From: Acidobacteriota bacterium
GTDB taxonomy: Bacteria; Acidobacteriota; Blastocatellia; Pyrinomonadales; Pyrinomonadaceae
Assembly (NCBI GenBank): GCA_019639195.1
Contig: JAHBSI010000001.1
Coordinates: 1,178,001 to 1,242,000 of the forward strand
Reading direction: 5' to 3'
Length of the DNA: 64,000 nt
This document shows, in pieces, positions 44,590 to 53,496 of the stretch. Position 1 is the first letter of the stretch, and each line of letters begins with the position of its first letter. Both the position numbers and the translations under genes were made by a program. Below the pieces are notes generated by a model. The model saw nothing but the letters and a program-made list of their open reading frames with translations, was not told the origin of the DNA and searched no databases.

Positions 44590-47500
44590 ATGAGCAGACA
44601 AATAAGGAGAATCAAAAATCTAATGCGTCCCTACAAAAAACAACTAACTTGTATCGCGATACTGGCTGCCCTCGCGTGTGTGATCGGGTCTTACTATCTT
44701 AGTGGGAATATGGCCGCGGTGTTTGCCTCACCACAGGAGGTCGGGCTTGACCCGACGTTTGCGCCCGCTATTACTGATGGCTACACAAGGGTTGAGGCCG
44801 TGGCGGTACAGCCCGACGGAAAGGTCTTAATCGGCGGTGACTTCCCAATAGCAAGTGGACAGGAGGTCAACACGCTTGCGCGGCTTAACCCGGACGGTTC
44901 GCTAGATGTCTCATTCACTCCCCCGAACCTGAATTCGATAATATTCGATATCGTAGTTCAGCCCGACGGTAAGATCTTAGTTAGCGGTAATCAGAAAGTC
45001 ATAAGGTTGAATTCCGACGGATCGATCGATCCAACATTTACATCCGGCACCGGTCCAAACAGTAGCGTTAATGACGTGCTGAGGCTATCAACCGGAAAGA
45101 TCCTGATCTCCGGAAATTTTAGCCAGTATAACGGTGCTCCAGCTTCACGAGTTGCGCGACTAAATGCCGACGGGACTTTAGATGCATCATTCAGCGTGCC
45201 GTCCATCAACAGCACCGTGCAGGAGGCGGCGGAACAATCAGACGGAAAGATCGTCCTTGTCGGCACCTTTTCAACCATTGGCGGTGTCTCTCGCCGTTCC
45301 GTAGCCCGCCTGAATACGGATGGCTCATTGGATACCGCTTTCAATGGCGGAACAATATACAGTAACCGTCCTTCTGTTGCGATCCAAGATGACGGCAAGA
45401 TCCTTGTCGGTGGACTCCAGAACGATGCGAGTGAGCCACTTGGAATCGTCAGATTCAGTCCGGACGGCACCCTAGACCCAACTTTCTCCCCTGGCTTTAG
45501 CTCAGTTTTCGGGACAACCGTCCACAAGATCCTTGTTTTACCGGACGGATCTATTCTCGCAGGCGGTGGAATGGCATTAAGCACCGCGTCATCGGAAAAC
45601 GACCTACATGGAGTAATAAAGCTCACAACGACTGGAGGGTTAGACCCCGCTTTCTCCCCGCAGAAGGTAGTCGGCGACGGTCTTGAGATCTTTTCGATCG
45701 CCCTGAAGTCGGATGGAAAGATCGTCGGAGGCGGTGATCTTTACAGGCTTGGGATCACTAACACTACGACCAAACGCATTGCACAGCTCAATGCAAATGG
45801 TACGATCGACAGTTCCTTTACGGGATCTGTCGAGGGCTTTGGCACGGTAATAGATTCCGTAAAGCAGCCGGACGGCAAAACGATCGTCGTCGGAGGTTTT
45901 CGCAGCGTAAACGGAGCTCCTAGACAAGGCGTTGCACGAATCGACACCGCCGGAAACGTTGATCCGACCTTCGATGCAGCCATTACGATAACGATCAGCC
46001 TAGTGGCGGTCGCGCTGCAGGATGATGGAAAGGTCCTCGTTGGAGGGGGAATTTTAACCGTGAATGGGGCAACTGTCTCGGTTCCGGTGTTAAGGCTCAA
46101 CGCTGACGGCTCATTGGACTCTGGCTTTCTTACGGCTCTGCAGAACTCAATGAACGCAAATAATATTTATGGCTTTGCTCAACCCATTGCTGACATATCG
46201 GTGCTTCCCGACGGAAAGATCCTTGTCGCAAACTACTTTGCGGATGATAGCGGTAGCAGAATGTTATTACGACTCAACCCGGATGGCAGTATTGACACGA
46301 CATTCAATGCAAGACTGAACAGCTATGCTTCAAAGATATTGGCGCAACCGGACGGGAAGATCGTCGTCGCAGGCTACTTTACTTCCGTCAATTCTGTTGC
46401 GCGTGGTCGGATAGCCAGATTGAACGCGGATGGCTCGCTTGACACATCCTTTGATCCTGGAACAGGCGCGAACTCATCGATCTACGCAGCCGCTATGCAG
46501 CCCGATGGAAGAGTGATCGTCGGCGGATACTTTACGACCTTCAACGGAACGCCGGCAAATCGTATCGTAAGGCTTAATTCCAACGGTACGGTCGATCCCG
46601 GTTTCAACACAGGCACCGGCGCAGATGCATTTGTCCAGGCTCTCGAGCTTCAGCCGGACGGCGAGGTCTGGGTCGGTGGCAGCTTTACCCAGTACAACGG
46701 TCAGCCCGCCGCGGCGCTTGCCAGGCTCGATACCAACGGCGGCCTTATTACAAGCTACACGTCGGAGCTAAATCGCCTTGTAGGGTCATTGGCCTACGGG
46801 GCGGACGGAAGTTTGCTCGTTGGCGGGACATTTACGAAGTATGGGCAGGCCGATCGGAAAGGGCTCTTGAGGCTAGTTCCACAGACAACGCAACCTCAGC
46901 CGGCAATGTTTGACTTTGATGGAGACGGGAAAACCGATGCGAGTGTGTATCGGCCTTCGAATAACGTCTGGTATCTGCAGCGATCTACAGCGGGCTTTAC
47001 GGCCTATCAGTTCGGAACTGCTGACGATAAGCCCGTACCCGCCGACTATACGGGCGACGGCAAGACGGATGTCGCAATGTACCGTCCCTCAACCGGCACC
47101 TGGTATGTGCTCCGCAGCGAGGACCTTACATTCTATGCGGTGCCTTTCGGTATCGCGGCAGATACACCCACGCCGGGAGATTTCGACGGTGACGGCAAGG
47201 CGGATATAGCGGTCTATCGCCCCGAAGCGCAGAGCACGTTCTACGTTCAACGTTCGACGGAAGGATTTACGGCCGTACAGTTCGGGCTCTCTGAGGATAA
47301 ACCGACGCCCGGCGATTTTGACGGCGACGGAAAGGCCGACATTGCCGTTTTCAGGCCGTCGACAGGCGTCTGGTATCGTCTCAATTCGTCGAACGGTTCG
47401 TTCTATGCGGCACAGTTCGGATCGGCAGGCGACAAGGTCGTACCGGCGGACTATACAGGCGACGGGAAAGTTGACATCGCAGTTTGGAGGCCGTCAAGCG

Positions 47501-47730
47501 GAATGTGGTACATCCTAAGGAGTGAAAATGAAAGTGTCTATGGGGTTCCTTTCGGTGCCTCTGGCGATGTGCCCGTAGCTGGTGATTACGACGGAGATGC
47601 AACGACAGATGTTGCGGTCTTTAGGCCGAGTGACGGGATGTGGTACATAAGCAAGTCGTCTGGAGGTTATATGTTCGTTCCGTTCGGCGTCGCGACCGAC
47701 GTACCGATACCTTCGGCGTATGTACCCTAG
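44590..47730 (+). CDS. large exported delta-60 repeat / VCBS (FG-GAP) repeat protein
   Basis: A 1046-residue protein. A basic N-terminus and hydrophobic helix (about 16-45, MAAVFA) indicate export. I count about 14 delta-60-type repeats (QPDGKILVGG followed by RLNADGSLDTSF) over residues 50-760, predicted to form a beta-propeller or solenoid. Six VCBS/FG-GAP units follow (DGDGKTDASVYRPS and variants), with Asp-rich Ca2+-binding loops, over about 770-1046. There is no LPXTG, autotransporter or PEP-CTERM tail. A GAGG site supports the ATG at 44590; an in-frame ATG at 44623 is possible. A cell-surface or secreted adhesive role is inferred. Confidence 0.88.
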   Translation: MSRQIRRIKNLMRPYKKQLTCIAILAALACVIGSYYLSGNMAAVFASPQEVGLDPTFAPAITDGYTRVEAVAVQPDGKVLIGGDFPIASGQEVNTLARLNPDGSLDVSFTPPNLNSIIFDIVVQPDGKILVSGNQKVIRLNSDGSIDPTFTSGTGPNSSVNDVLRLSTGKILISGNFSQYNGAPASRVARLNADGTLDASFSVPSINSTVQEAAEQSDGKIVLVGTFSTIGGVSRRSVARLNTDGSLDTAFNGGTIYSNRPSVAIQDDGKILVGGLQNDASEPLGIVRFSPDGTLDPTFSPGFSSVFGTTVHKILVLPDGSILAGGGMALSTASSENDLHGVIKLTTTGGLDPAFSPQKVVGDGLEIFSIALKSDGKIVGGGDLYRLGITNTTTKRIAQLNANGTIDSSFTGSVEGFGTVIDSVKQPDGKTIVVGGFRSVNGAPRQGVARIDTAGNVDPTFDAAITITISLVAVALQDDGKVLVGGGILTVNGATVSVPVLRLNADGSLDSGFLTALQNSMNANNIYGFAQPIADISVLPDGKILVANYFADDSGSRMLLRLNPDGSIDTTFNARLNSYASKILAQPDGKIVVAGYFTSVNSVARGRIARLNADGSLDTSFDPGTGANSSIYAAAMQPDGRVIVGGYFTTFNGTPANRIVRLNSNGTVDPGFNTGTGADAFVQALELQPDGEVWVGGSFTQYNGQPAAALARLDTNGGLITSYTSELNRLVGSLAYGADGSLLVGGTFTKYGQADRKGLLRLVPQTTQPQPAMFDFDGDGKTDASVYRPSNNVWYLQRSTAGFTAYQFGTADDKPVPADYTGDGKTDVAMYRPSTGTWYVLRSEDLTFYAVPFGIAADTPTPGDFDGDGKADIAVYRPEAQSTFYVQRSTEGFTAVQFGLSEDKPTPGDFDGDGKADIAVFRPSTGVWYRLNSSNGSFYAAQFGSAGDKVVPADYTGDGKVDIAVWRPSSGMWYILRSENESVYGVPFGASGDVPVAGDYDGDATTDVAVFRPSDGMWYISKSSGGYMFVPFGVATDVPIPSAYVP

Positions 47731-47800
47731 AGAATTATTGATTTGAGTTGACTCCTCACTTCTGACACGGCTTTCTTCCCACAAAAGATGGCCTATCTTG

Positions 47801-47840
47801 GCCGGACAGAGTTTATCCTGTCCGGCTTTTTCTATTTTTT
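47801..47840 (+). terminator. strong intrinsic terminator after the repeat-protein gene
   Basis: GCCGGACAG (47801-47809) pairs perfectly with CTGTCCGGC (47818-47826) around an 8-base loop, followed by TTTTTCTATTTTTT. On the minus strand there is no T-tract, so it serves the plus strand only. Confidence 0.92.
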
Positions 47841-47875
47841 GGGCAAGATGCGCCGTGAGACACGGTTTCAGAGTT

Positions 47876-48367
47876 CTATTTCCAGCTTTTCTCTTTTTTG
47901 AAGCGTTTTAGGACCATTTCGCGGCGGATCTTTGGAAGGTGGTCGATGAAGAGTTTGCCGTCACAGTGGTCAGTTTCGTGCTGGAAGGCACGGGCGGCGT
48001 AGCCGGAAGCTTCGCATTCGAACCACTCGCCTTTTTCGTTCTGTGCACGAAGTTTAGCGGTTTCAGCACGGACGAGAACGGCCGGAACCTTTCCGACCGA
48101 GAGACAGCCTTCGTGGCCGGATTGCTCGCCGGAGCGTTCGATCACTTCGGGATTTGCGGCGATGAGCTTGATGCCGTCGCAATCCATCACAAAGAGACGC
48201 AAGTTCAGCCCGATCTGCGGCGCCGCAAGCCCGACGCCTTCGGCATCGTACATCGTCTCGAACATCTCTTCGCAGAGCGATGCGAGTGCCGCGTCAAACT
48301 CGGTGACGGGCTGTCCGACCTGCCCGAGAACCGCGGCCGGATATTCTGTGATCTTTCGAACTGGCAT
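47876..48367 (-). CDS. def: peptide deformylase
   Basis: A 163-residue iron/zinc hydrolase that removes the N-formyl group from new proteins. The three family motifs are present: GVGLAAPQ, EGCLS (metal-ligand Cys) and the HETDH (HExxH) metal site. The start at 48367 overlaps the stop of the preceding small zinc-ribbon gene (TGATG). It is the last gene of a long glycan-biosynthesis transcript, an unusual place for def, which usually pairs with fmt. Confidence 0.95.
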   Translation of the reverse strand: MPVRKITEYPAAVLGQVGQPVTEFDAALASLCEEMFETMYDAEGVGLAAPQIGLNLRLFVMDCDGIKLIAANPEVIERSGEQSGHEGCLSVGKVPAVLVRAETAKLRAQNEKGEWFECEASGYAARAFQHETDHCDGKLFIDHLPKIRREMVLKRFKKEKSWK

Positions 48368-48576
48368 CAGCGGGGAATAACGCCCGTGCGGGCAAGCCGT
48401 GAGTAACCGCGTCTGGCAAAGAAATTCTTCTCTTCGCGGGCAAGACACTGCCAGCAAATATTTCTGGGAGCATCCGTCGGCGAGTAGAAAGTGTTGTAAT
48501 GTTCGACCTCGCGGTCACAGCTTGCACAGCGGACTGTCGGCTTTTCGGTTATTTTGGGGTCAAGGTTTTCGATCAT
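48367..48576 (-). CDS. small zinc-ribbon protein
   Basis: A 69-residue protein with two CxxC knuckles (CASC about residue 17 and CWQC about residue 41), 20 residues apart, likely holding one zinc. A basic C-terminus (ARRGYSRLARTG) might bind nucleic acid or ribosome. It overlaps both neighbours (ATGA with the upstream GT-C gene, TGATG with def), which makes it a real gene. Function unknown; its pairing with def suggests a translation-related role. Confidence 0.68.
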   Translation of the reverse strand: MIENLDPKITEKPTVRCASCDREVEHYNTFYSPTDAPRNICWQCLAREEKNFFARRGYSRLARTGVIPR

Positions 48577-50099
48577 TGGTCGATCTTCCTCAGCAATCGT
48601 ACTTTCTCGAGATAAAAATCCTGCTCGGCCACTATAGTGTAATTGGCTTTGACGTAAGTTTCCAGAGGCGTGCATGCAAGAGTTTCGGTACAGATGGAAC
48701 CGGTGACAAGCCAGATCTCTTTTGCCGTCGGATCAATGCCCGAGATAAAAAAGGCCGACTCGTCCCGACGGCTCTCCGGTGAGCCTTTCGGTGCATTAAG
48801 AGCAAAGCGGAAAAAGCCGTCGCTCGGGGAAATGTGCACCTTGCCGTGATAAGCCTGCTTGAGTGCGAGTGCGTCGTAAACCGGGAAGACGTAGATCTGC
48901 CGAAATTCGCTTGCTTCGAGATACCTTGCGACGCGATCCCAATCACCGCGTTTTGTCATCGAAGGATAAAGCCCGACGATCGATGCCTGAAAGAAGACCG
49001 CAAAAACGACCGCACCGGCCGCGGCGATCGTTAGCCGGATGACGTTCGATGCGACGGCTGAGGCAAGATCGTATCCGAGCGATACTGCGGCGAGCAGAAC
49101 TGGGACGAATGCCACGGTCGCATGCCGGAGTTCGACGAGATCGCTCCCTACGGCGAGATATGCTGCGAGCAGGCAGGCAAGCGTGGTCGCCGCCAATGCA
49201 AGCAGCCGCCATGTTCGATTCGTGACACTCCGAAGATTCACGACGGTGAAAATGCCGACACTGACCAGCACGATGCGGACGATCCAAATGCGAGCAAAGG
49301 CGAGGCTGCTTGGTTCGCCGGTCGGGAAGAGCCCTGCGGGAAGCAGCATCGTCACAAGATGCTGCCAGACGATCCGCAGGCCTTCGACGAGCGAGCGAGG
49401 TTCGTGAAAGCCCTGCGTATTGATCGCAAATTGTGTCTTGACGAGCAATGCCTGCGGTAGAAAGACGATGGCGACCGGGATCATCGACGGGAGGAAGTTC
49501 ACCACGTTCTTCCAACGGCCGGAAACGACATTTGCGGCAAGACAGCCTGCGAGAACGAATCCGAGATAATAGTTCGTGTAAAGGGCGATCGACGCGAGAA
49601 CGATGAACGCGATCCGAGGCCGCCGACGGGCATTCTCACCTTGGGCGATCAGGGCTTCGTTGAGATGCACGAGCAGTGCAGCGAGTACGAAGCCGAGCGC
49701 GTATCCGCGAGCTTCAAGGGCCGCCCAGATGACGAGCGGATGCAGACCGAAAAGCAGGGCCGCTATCGCCGCCGCCCGACCAGACAAGAAACATCGGGCA
49801 AACTTCCAAACAAGGTAGATCGCCGCCGTCGTACAGATGATCGAGAAGAATCTTGCGAAGAAGACCGACCCGCTCAGCATTCGCCAGAGCGACATTATCC
49901 AGAAATAAAGCGGTGCCTGCTTCTCGTCGATCCACGCGTGTTGAAATGCGTGCAGAAAGCCGCTTTGGGTCGTATAGAGCGTTGATGCCTCATCGACCCA
50001 GATGTTCAGCAGATAGGCGAACGGGATCGCGATCGCAAGATGCACGGCGATGACCGCGAACAGCGTAAAGCGTGAGAATTTGTCCTGCGGATCGTGCAT
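48573..50099 (-). CDS. polytopic GT-C glycosyltransferase (PMT/ArnT-like)
   Basis: A 508-residue protein with about ten to eleven hydrophobic segments and a soluble C-terminal region (about 410-508). The first periplasmic loop carries the acidic catalytic site expected of GT-C enzymes (LNIWVDEASTLY, then QAPLYFW). Such enzymes use polyprenyl-phosphate sugars as donors outside the membrane. It is coupled to a second, related GT-C gene (stop-start gap 0) and to a polyprenyl-phosphate phosphoribosyltransferase gene, which suggests a polyprenyl-phosphate pentose donor. Acceptor unknown. Confidence 0.82.
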   Translation of the reverse strand: MHDPQDKFSRFTLFAVIAVHLAIAIPFAYLLNIWVDEASTLYTTQSGFLHAFQHAWIDEKQAPLYFWIMSLWRMLSGSVFFARFFSIICTTAAIYLVWKFARCFLSGRAAAIAALLFGLHPLVIWAALEARGYALGFVLAALLVHLNEALIAQGENARRRPRIAFIVLASIALYTNYYLGFVLAGCLAANVVSGRWKNVVNFLPSMIPVAIVFLPQALLVKTQFAINTQGFHEPRSLVEGLRIVWQHLVTMLLPAGLFPTGEPSSLAFARIWIVRIVLVSVGIFTVVNLRSVTNRTWRLLALAATTLACLLAAYLAVGSDLVELRHATVAFVPVLLAAVSLGYDLASAVASNVIRLTIAAAGAVVFAVFFQASIVGLYPSMTKRGDWDRVARYLEASEFRQIYVFPVYDALALKQAYHGKVHISPSDGFFRFALNAPKGSPESRRDESAFFISGIDPTAKEIWLVTGSICTETLACTPLETYVKANYTIVAEQDFYLEKVRLLRKIDQ

Positions 50100-51593
50100 T
50101 TAGGGCCTGAGATCGAAGACGATGAAATCGCTCGCATCGTATGTGACCGGAAACTTTGAAACGAGTTCGGCCTCAAATCCGGGAGCGTGTGCAAGATCAC
50201 TTTTCTGTGCGACAAAATACTGTGCACCGAGCGCACGAAAGCCTTCAACGGCCGCGACCGTCTGCCGATCGCTGCAGATATTGAAACCCTTACGGTCGAG
50301 CCAGTAGAACATATACGAGGCATTATAGGCGAGTGCGTAACCGTCCGCATCGACGCAGGCACCGCCTGAGACCAGAATGAGCCCGTCACGACGCAGATAC
50401 GGTCCGATCTGCTGAGCTTCAGCGAACGCGGGTTCGAGTTTGTGATGGTCGAGAAAAAGACTTCGGATGGCTCGAAGATCGAAGAAGAAAGCGGCGAGCG
50501 AGACCGCAACGATCAATGCGGCGAGCACTACGCCGGCCGAGAACCTTGCCTTTGTCTCTTTGAACAACGACACGCCCTTGCCAAACCCGACGCCGATGAG
50601 CAAGCTCGCAGGAGCAACAGCAAACAAGTGATAGTAATTCGCCCAATCGTCCGCCGTTGTCCGGCACGCAACAATTAGAAAGACGGCGACAGACGCGAGC
50701 CAGATGAGAGCGAACGAGACGGCCTTCTCACGTCTGGCAAGTATGATCCCGGAAACTGCGATAACGATGCCGAACGCGCCCCAGACCCATACGATCTCGT
50801 TACGCAAAATGCCGAGCACGAAGTACGGATTCGAAAAAAGATCGAGGCCGACCCAGTGATATTCATTCGAGAGTCCGAGAGAATTTCCGTACGTCAGCCA
50901 CAGATTTTTCGCGTGAACGTACCAAATGATCCCGGGAATGAGAGCGACAGCCGCGAAGGCGTATGTGCGGAGGCTTCTGAATGCCGCCAGGCCTTCCTTC
51001 TTAAGCCAGAGGGCCGCAAAGAGCAGCCCGATATGGGCTGCGGTCGCCTTTGCAAGTATCGCGAGCGAAGTGAACGCCGCACTTGCAAATAAGTCGCCTC
51101 TCGAATCAGATCGTATCCAACGGGCGAAGAAATACGCGGAGGCCACATATGCGAACATTGTCAGTCCGTCGGGTTGGGCGGCCGTCGAGATCTCAAAGAT
51201 CAAAGGGTTGAAAGCAAAAAATGCAAATGCAGCGACCGCCGCATTCGGTTCAAGAATGTCGCGTGCAAGGAACCAGAAAAATGCGAGCACGCCGAGTGAG
51301 AGAAGCATCGCGATGATCCTTGCCGCCTCATCGTGAATGCCGAAAACTTCATAAACCGCCGCGACCGTAAAAGGATAGAGCGGGAACTCCATCTCGGCAT
51401 AGCCAGGGCCCGTTCCTCGCCAATCTATTCGCGGATAGAACGGATCCATAGCTTCCCGAGTGAAGTTTCGCGAGATGCTGCCGATGTCTGACTCACGCCA
51501 GGATGCCCGGTCGAGAGGGCGAAACGTATCCGCAACTCGCAAGAGCACGGCGGCCGCAAAGAGTGCGACAAGAATGACGCGGCGGGCCTTCAT
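50100..51593 (-). CDS. polytopic GT-C glycosyltransferase (ArnT-like)
   Basis: A 497-residue protein with about ten hydrophobic segments. Its first loop contains the ArnT/PMT-like W-R-E-S-D segment (RASWRESDIGS) with acidic residues for catalysis, followed by DPFYPRIDWRG and YAEMEFPLYPF. The soluble C-terminal part (about 385-497) resembles that of the preceding GT-C. Its start overlaps the stop of the UbiA-type gene (ATGA, 51590-51593). It is likely to transfer a sugar from a polyprenyl-phosphate donor to a surface glycan or lipid. Confidence 0.85.
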   Translation of the reverse strand: MKARRVILVALFAAAVLLRVADTFRPLDRASWRESDIGSISRNFTREAMDPFYPRIDWRGTGPGYAEMEFPLYPFTVAAVYEVFGIHDEAARIIAMLLSLGVLAFFWFLARDILEPNAAVAAFAFFAFNPLIFEISTAAQPDGLTMFAYVASAYFFARWIRSDSRGDLFASAAFTSLAILAKATAAHIGLLFAALWLKKEGLAAFRSLRTYAFAAVALIPGIIWYVHAKNLWLTYGNSLGLSNEYHWVGLDLFSNPYFVLGILRNEIVWVWGAFGIVIAVSGIILARREKAVSFALIWLASVAVFLIVACRTTADDWANYYHLFAVAPASLLIGVGFGKGVSLFKETKARFSAGVVLAALIVAVSLAAFFFDLRAIRSLFLDHHKLEPAFAEAQQIGPYLRRDGLILVSGGACVDADGYALAYNASYMFYWLDRKGFNICSDRQTVAAVEGFRALGAQYFVAQKSDLAHAPGFEAELVSKFPVTYDASDFIVFDLRP

Positions 51594-52528
51594 CCGTTTT
51601 TCAAAAGGCTCGGAAGATATACGACCAGAATGACCGCAACGAGCCAGAGCAATAGGTTCAGTATCGTCGGGCGATCGTGAAAGAGGATCTTGACGGGATC
51701 ACCGCCTGCATCACGCTGATGTATCAGGAATAAATATCGGAAAACGCCGTAAACGACGAACGGGATCGTGATGAGCATCCATTGCGAACCAACGCGGGCG
51801 ACGGTCTCATCCGCACGCGTATAGAGTGCGTATGTGATCAGGGCCGCTCCCGCACAGATCACCATTATCGAATCGAGGAACGAGACAGAATATTCGCTGA
51901 GATTCTTGCGGTGCGTGCTTGCTGCAGAGCGAAGCAGCGTGAGTTCGTGCCGCCGTTTCCCGAATCCGGCGAGCAACGCGACCATCGAGGTGCAGATGAT
52001 AAGCCATTCGGAGATCGTTACATCGATCAGCACGGGGCCAGAGATCGCCCGGAGTACAAAACCGCTCGCGATCAGGATCACGTCGAGGATGACGACGTTC
52101 TTGAGCTGAAGCGAATAGGCGACGCAGCAGACAAGATACAGAACGATGATCAAGGCGAATCGAGGACTCAATGCAAGTGAACCGACGGCCGCCGCAGTAA
52201 AGAATATGACCATTGCGATCCTTGCAAGGTTGATGTTCAGATCGCCGGCGGCAAGTGGCCGCGAAGACTTTATCGGATGGGCCCGATCTGCCTCGATGTC
52301 GCAAAGATCGTTGAAGATATAAATGCCGCTGCTTGCTGCGCAAAAGATCACGAACCCGAGGAGACTCGTCCAAAGGCCGTGAAGGTCAAAGAGCGAACGC
52401 GAAAAGATCAGACCCGAGAAGACGAGAAGATTCTTTACCCATTCCTGCGGACGCATCTCGATGAGAAGTCCGCGAAGATTCTTCCGCAGCGTCCAGGAAG
52501 CGGGCTGTTCGATCTCAAGCGGTTTCAC
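51590..52528 (-). CDS. UbiA-family polyprenyl-phosphate phosphoribosyltransferase (DPPR synthase-like)
   Basis: A 312-residue membrane prenyltransferase-fold enzyme with about eight to nine helices. The N-terminus RPQEWVKNLLVF and the Asp-rich motif NDLCDIEADRAHPIKSSRPLAAG closely match decaprenyl-phosphate phosphoribosyltransferases, which make polyprenyl-phosphoryl-5-phosphoribose from PRPP. The mycobacterial product leads to arabinose donors through a phosphatase and DprE1/DprE2; none of those is visible here. It is coupled by ATGA overlaps to a deacetylase upstream and a GT-C gene downstream. Confidence 0.88.
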   Translation of the reverse strand: MKPLEIEQPASWTLRKNLRGLLIEMRPQEWVKNLLVFSGLIFSRSLFDLHGLWTSLLGFVIFCAASSGIYIFNDLCDIEADRAHPIKSSRPLAAGDLNINLARIAMVIFFTAAAVGSLALSPRFALIIVLYLVCCVAYSLQLKNVVILDVILIASGFVLRAISGPVLIDVTISEWLIICTSMVALLAGFGKRRHELTLLRSAASTHRKNLSEYSVSFLDSIMVICAGAALITYALYTRADETVARVGSQWMLITIPFVVYGVFRYLFLIHQRDAGGDPVKILFHDRPTILNLLLWLVAVILVVYLPSLLKNG

Positions 52529-53496
52529 GATAGCGCAGGCTGTGCCCCATTCGCGGAGCTCAGTCGCTCTCTCAGGTCAGCCGCGTGTCCGCCGACGGTC
52601 CGAACGTCAACGGCCGCCGTGTAGGTGGAAATGATCCAGTCGAGCAGATCGGCCTTTGCGGCAGATCTTAGCGACATTCCGGGGAAGAATTTCAACTCCG
52701 GCACTTCATCACCTGTCAGGAAATCGAGCGGATGCAGGAGCAGCGACGGCTGAATGTTTGCAATGCGGCACGCGGTCAATGCCGAACGCCAATATGCCTT
52801 TGCGGTGACGAGCGAAAATGTCGAAAGGTAGATCACGTAGCTCGCGTGGATCGGTGTCTTTACGCCCGGAAAGGTCGTCACCGGAATTTCGGCGAGCGTG
52901 CCTTTTTCGGTTGATATCAAGTAAGGGTTCAAAGGCTTGAATCCGTCCGAGAATTTGCCGAAAAGCTGCTTTCGCTTCTCTCGTTCCTCATCCGACATTT
53001 TTGGCGCCGTAAAAAAGTAATACGCACGGGCGAGCGGTGCGATATAGGTCGGGAATGTAGAACAATCGAATTCATAATCCCGTTCGGCAAGCGTTTCGAG
53101 CACGGCCGGACTAAGGCTGAATCCGGGCCCGCGAAACCCTTTCGGATGGCGGCCGGTCGCGTCCACGATCGCCTCTTCCGAGCGTTCAAATTCTTCGATG
53201 AGCTCTGCTTTGGAATAAAGATGGAGCCACGGCTCGTGATGAAAACTGTGATTCCCGATCTCGTGTCCCGCTTCGGCTATCGAGCGAAGTGCTTCGTGAT
53301 TCTTTTCGAGAGCGGCATCCTGCCCGACCACGAAGAACGTGATCTTCTGGCCGTGATCCTCAAGGAATGAGAGTGCGCGCGGCACAACACGGTCGAGGTA
53401 GGAAGGGAAGGTCTCCCATCCGGCATCGCCGTGAGTCTTCATATACGACCATTGATTGTCGAGGTCGAGCGAAAGGCTCGCGATACGCTGCTTCAT
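52525..53496 (-). CDS. polysaccharide deacetylase (NodB domain)
   Basis: A 323-residue cytoplasmic-looking protein without signal peptide. The NodB motifs are recognisable: an Asp-containing strand at the N-terminus (SLDLDN), the zinc-binding NHSFHH, GFRGPGFS and a later strand-end region. It probably removes N-acetyl groups from a nucleotide- or lipid-linked sugar intermediate. Start and stop overlap both neighbours by four bases. Similar deacetylases recur in surface-polysaccharide clusters. Confidence 0.87.
   Translation of the reverse strand: MKQRIASLSLDLDNQWSYMKTHGDAGWETFPSYLDRVVPRALSFLEDHGQKITFFVVGQDAALEKNHEALRSIAEAGHEIGNHSFHHEPWLHLYSKAELIEEFERSEEAIVDATGRHPKGFRGPGFSLSPAVLETLAERDYEFDCSTFPTYIAPLARAYYFFTAPKMSDEEREKRKQLFGKFSDGFKPLNPYLISTEKGTLAEIPVTTFPGVKTPIHASYVIYLSTFSLVTAKAYWRSALTACRIANIQPSLLLHPLDFLTGDEVPELKFFPGMSLRSAAKADLLDWIISTYTAAVDVRTVGGHAADLRERLSSANGAQPALS

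Noticed and set aside
46910..47602. Alternative frames within the VCBS repeat region
   Set aside because: The internal periodicity of the repeats creates open frames in other phases; only the main frame has the repeated Asp-rich motifs.
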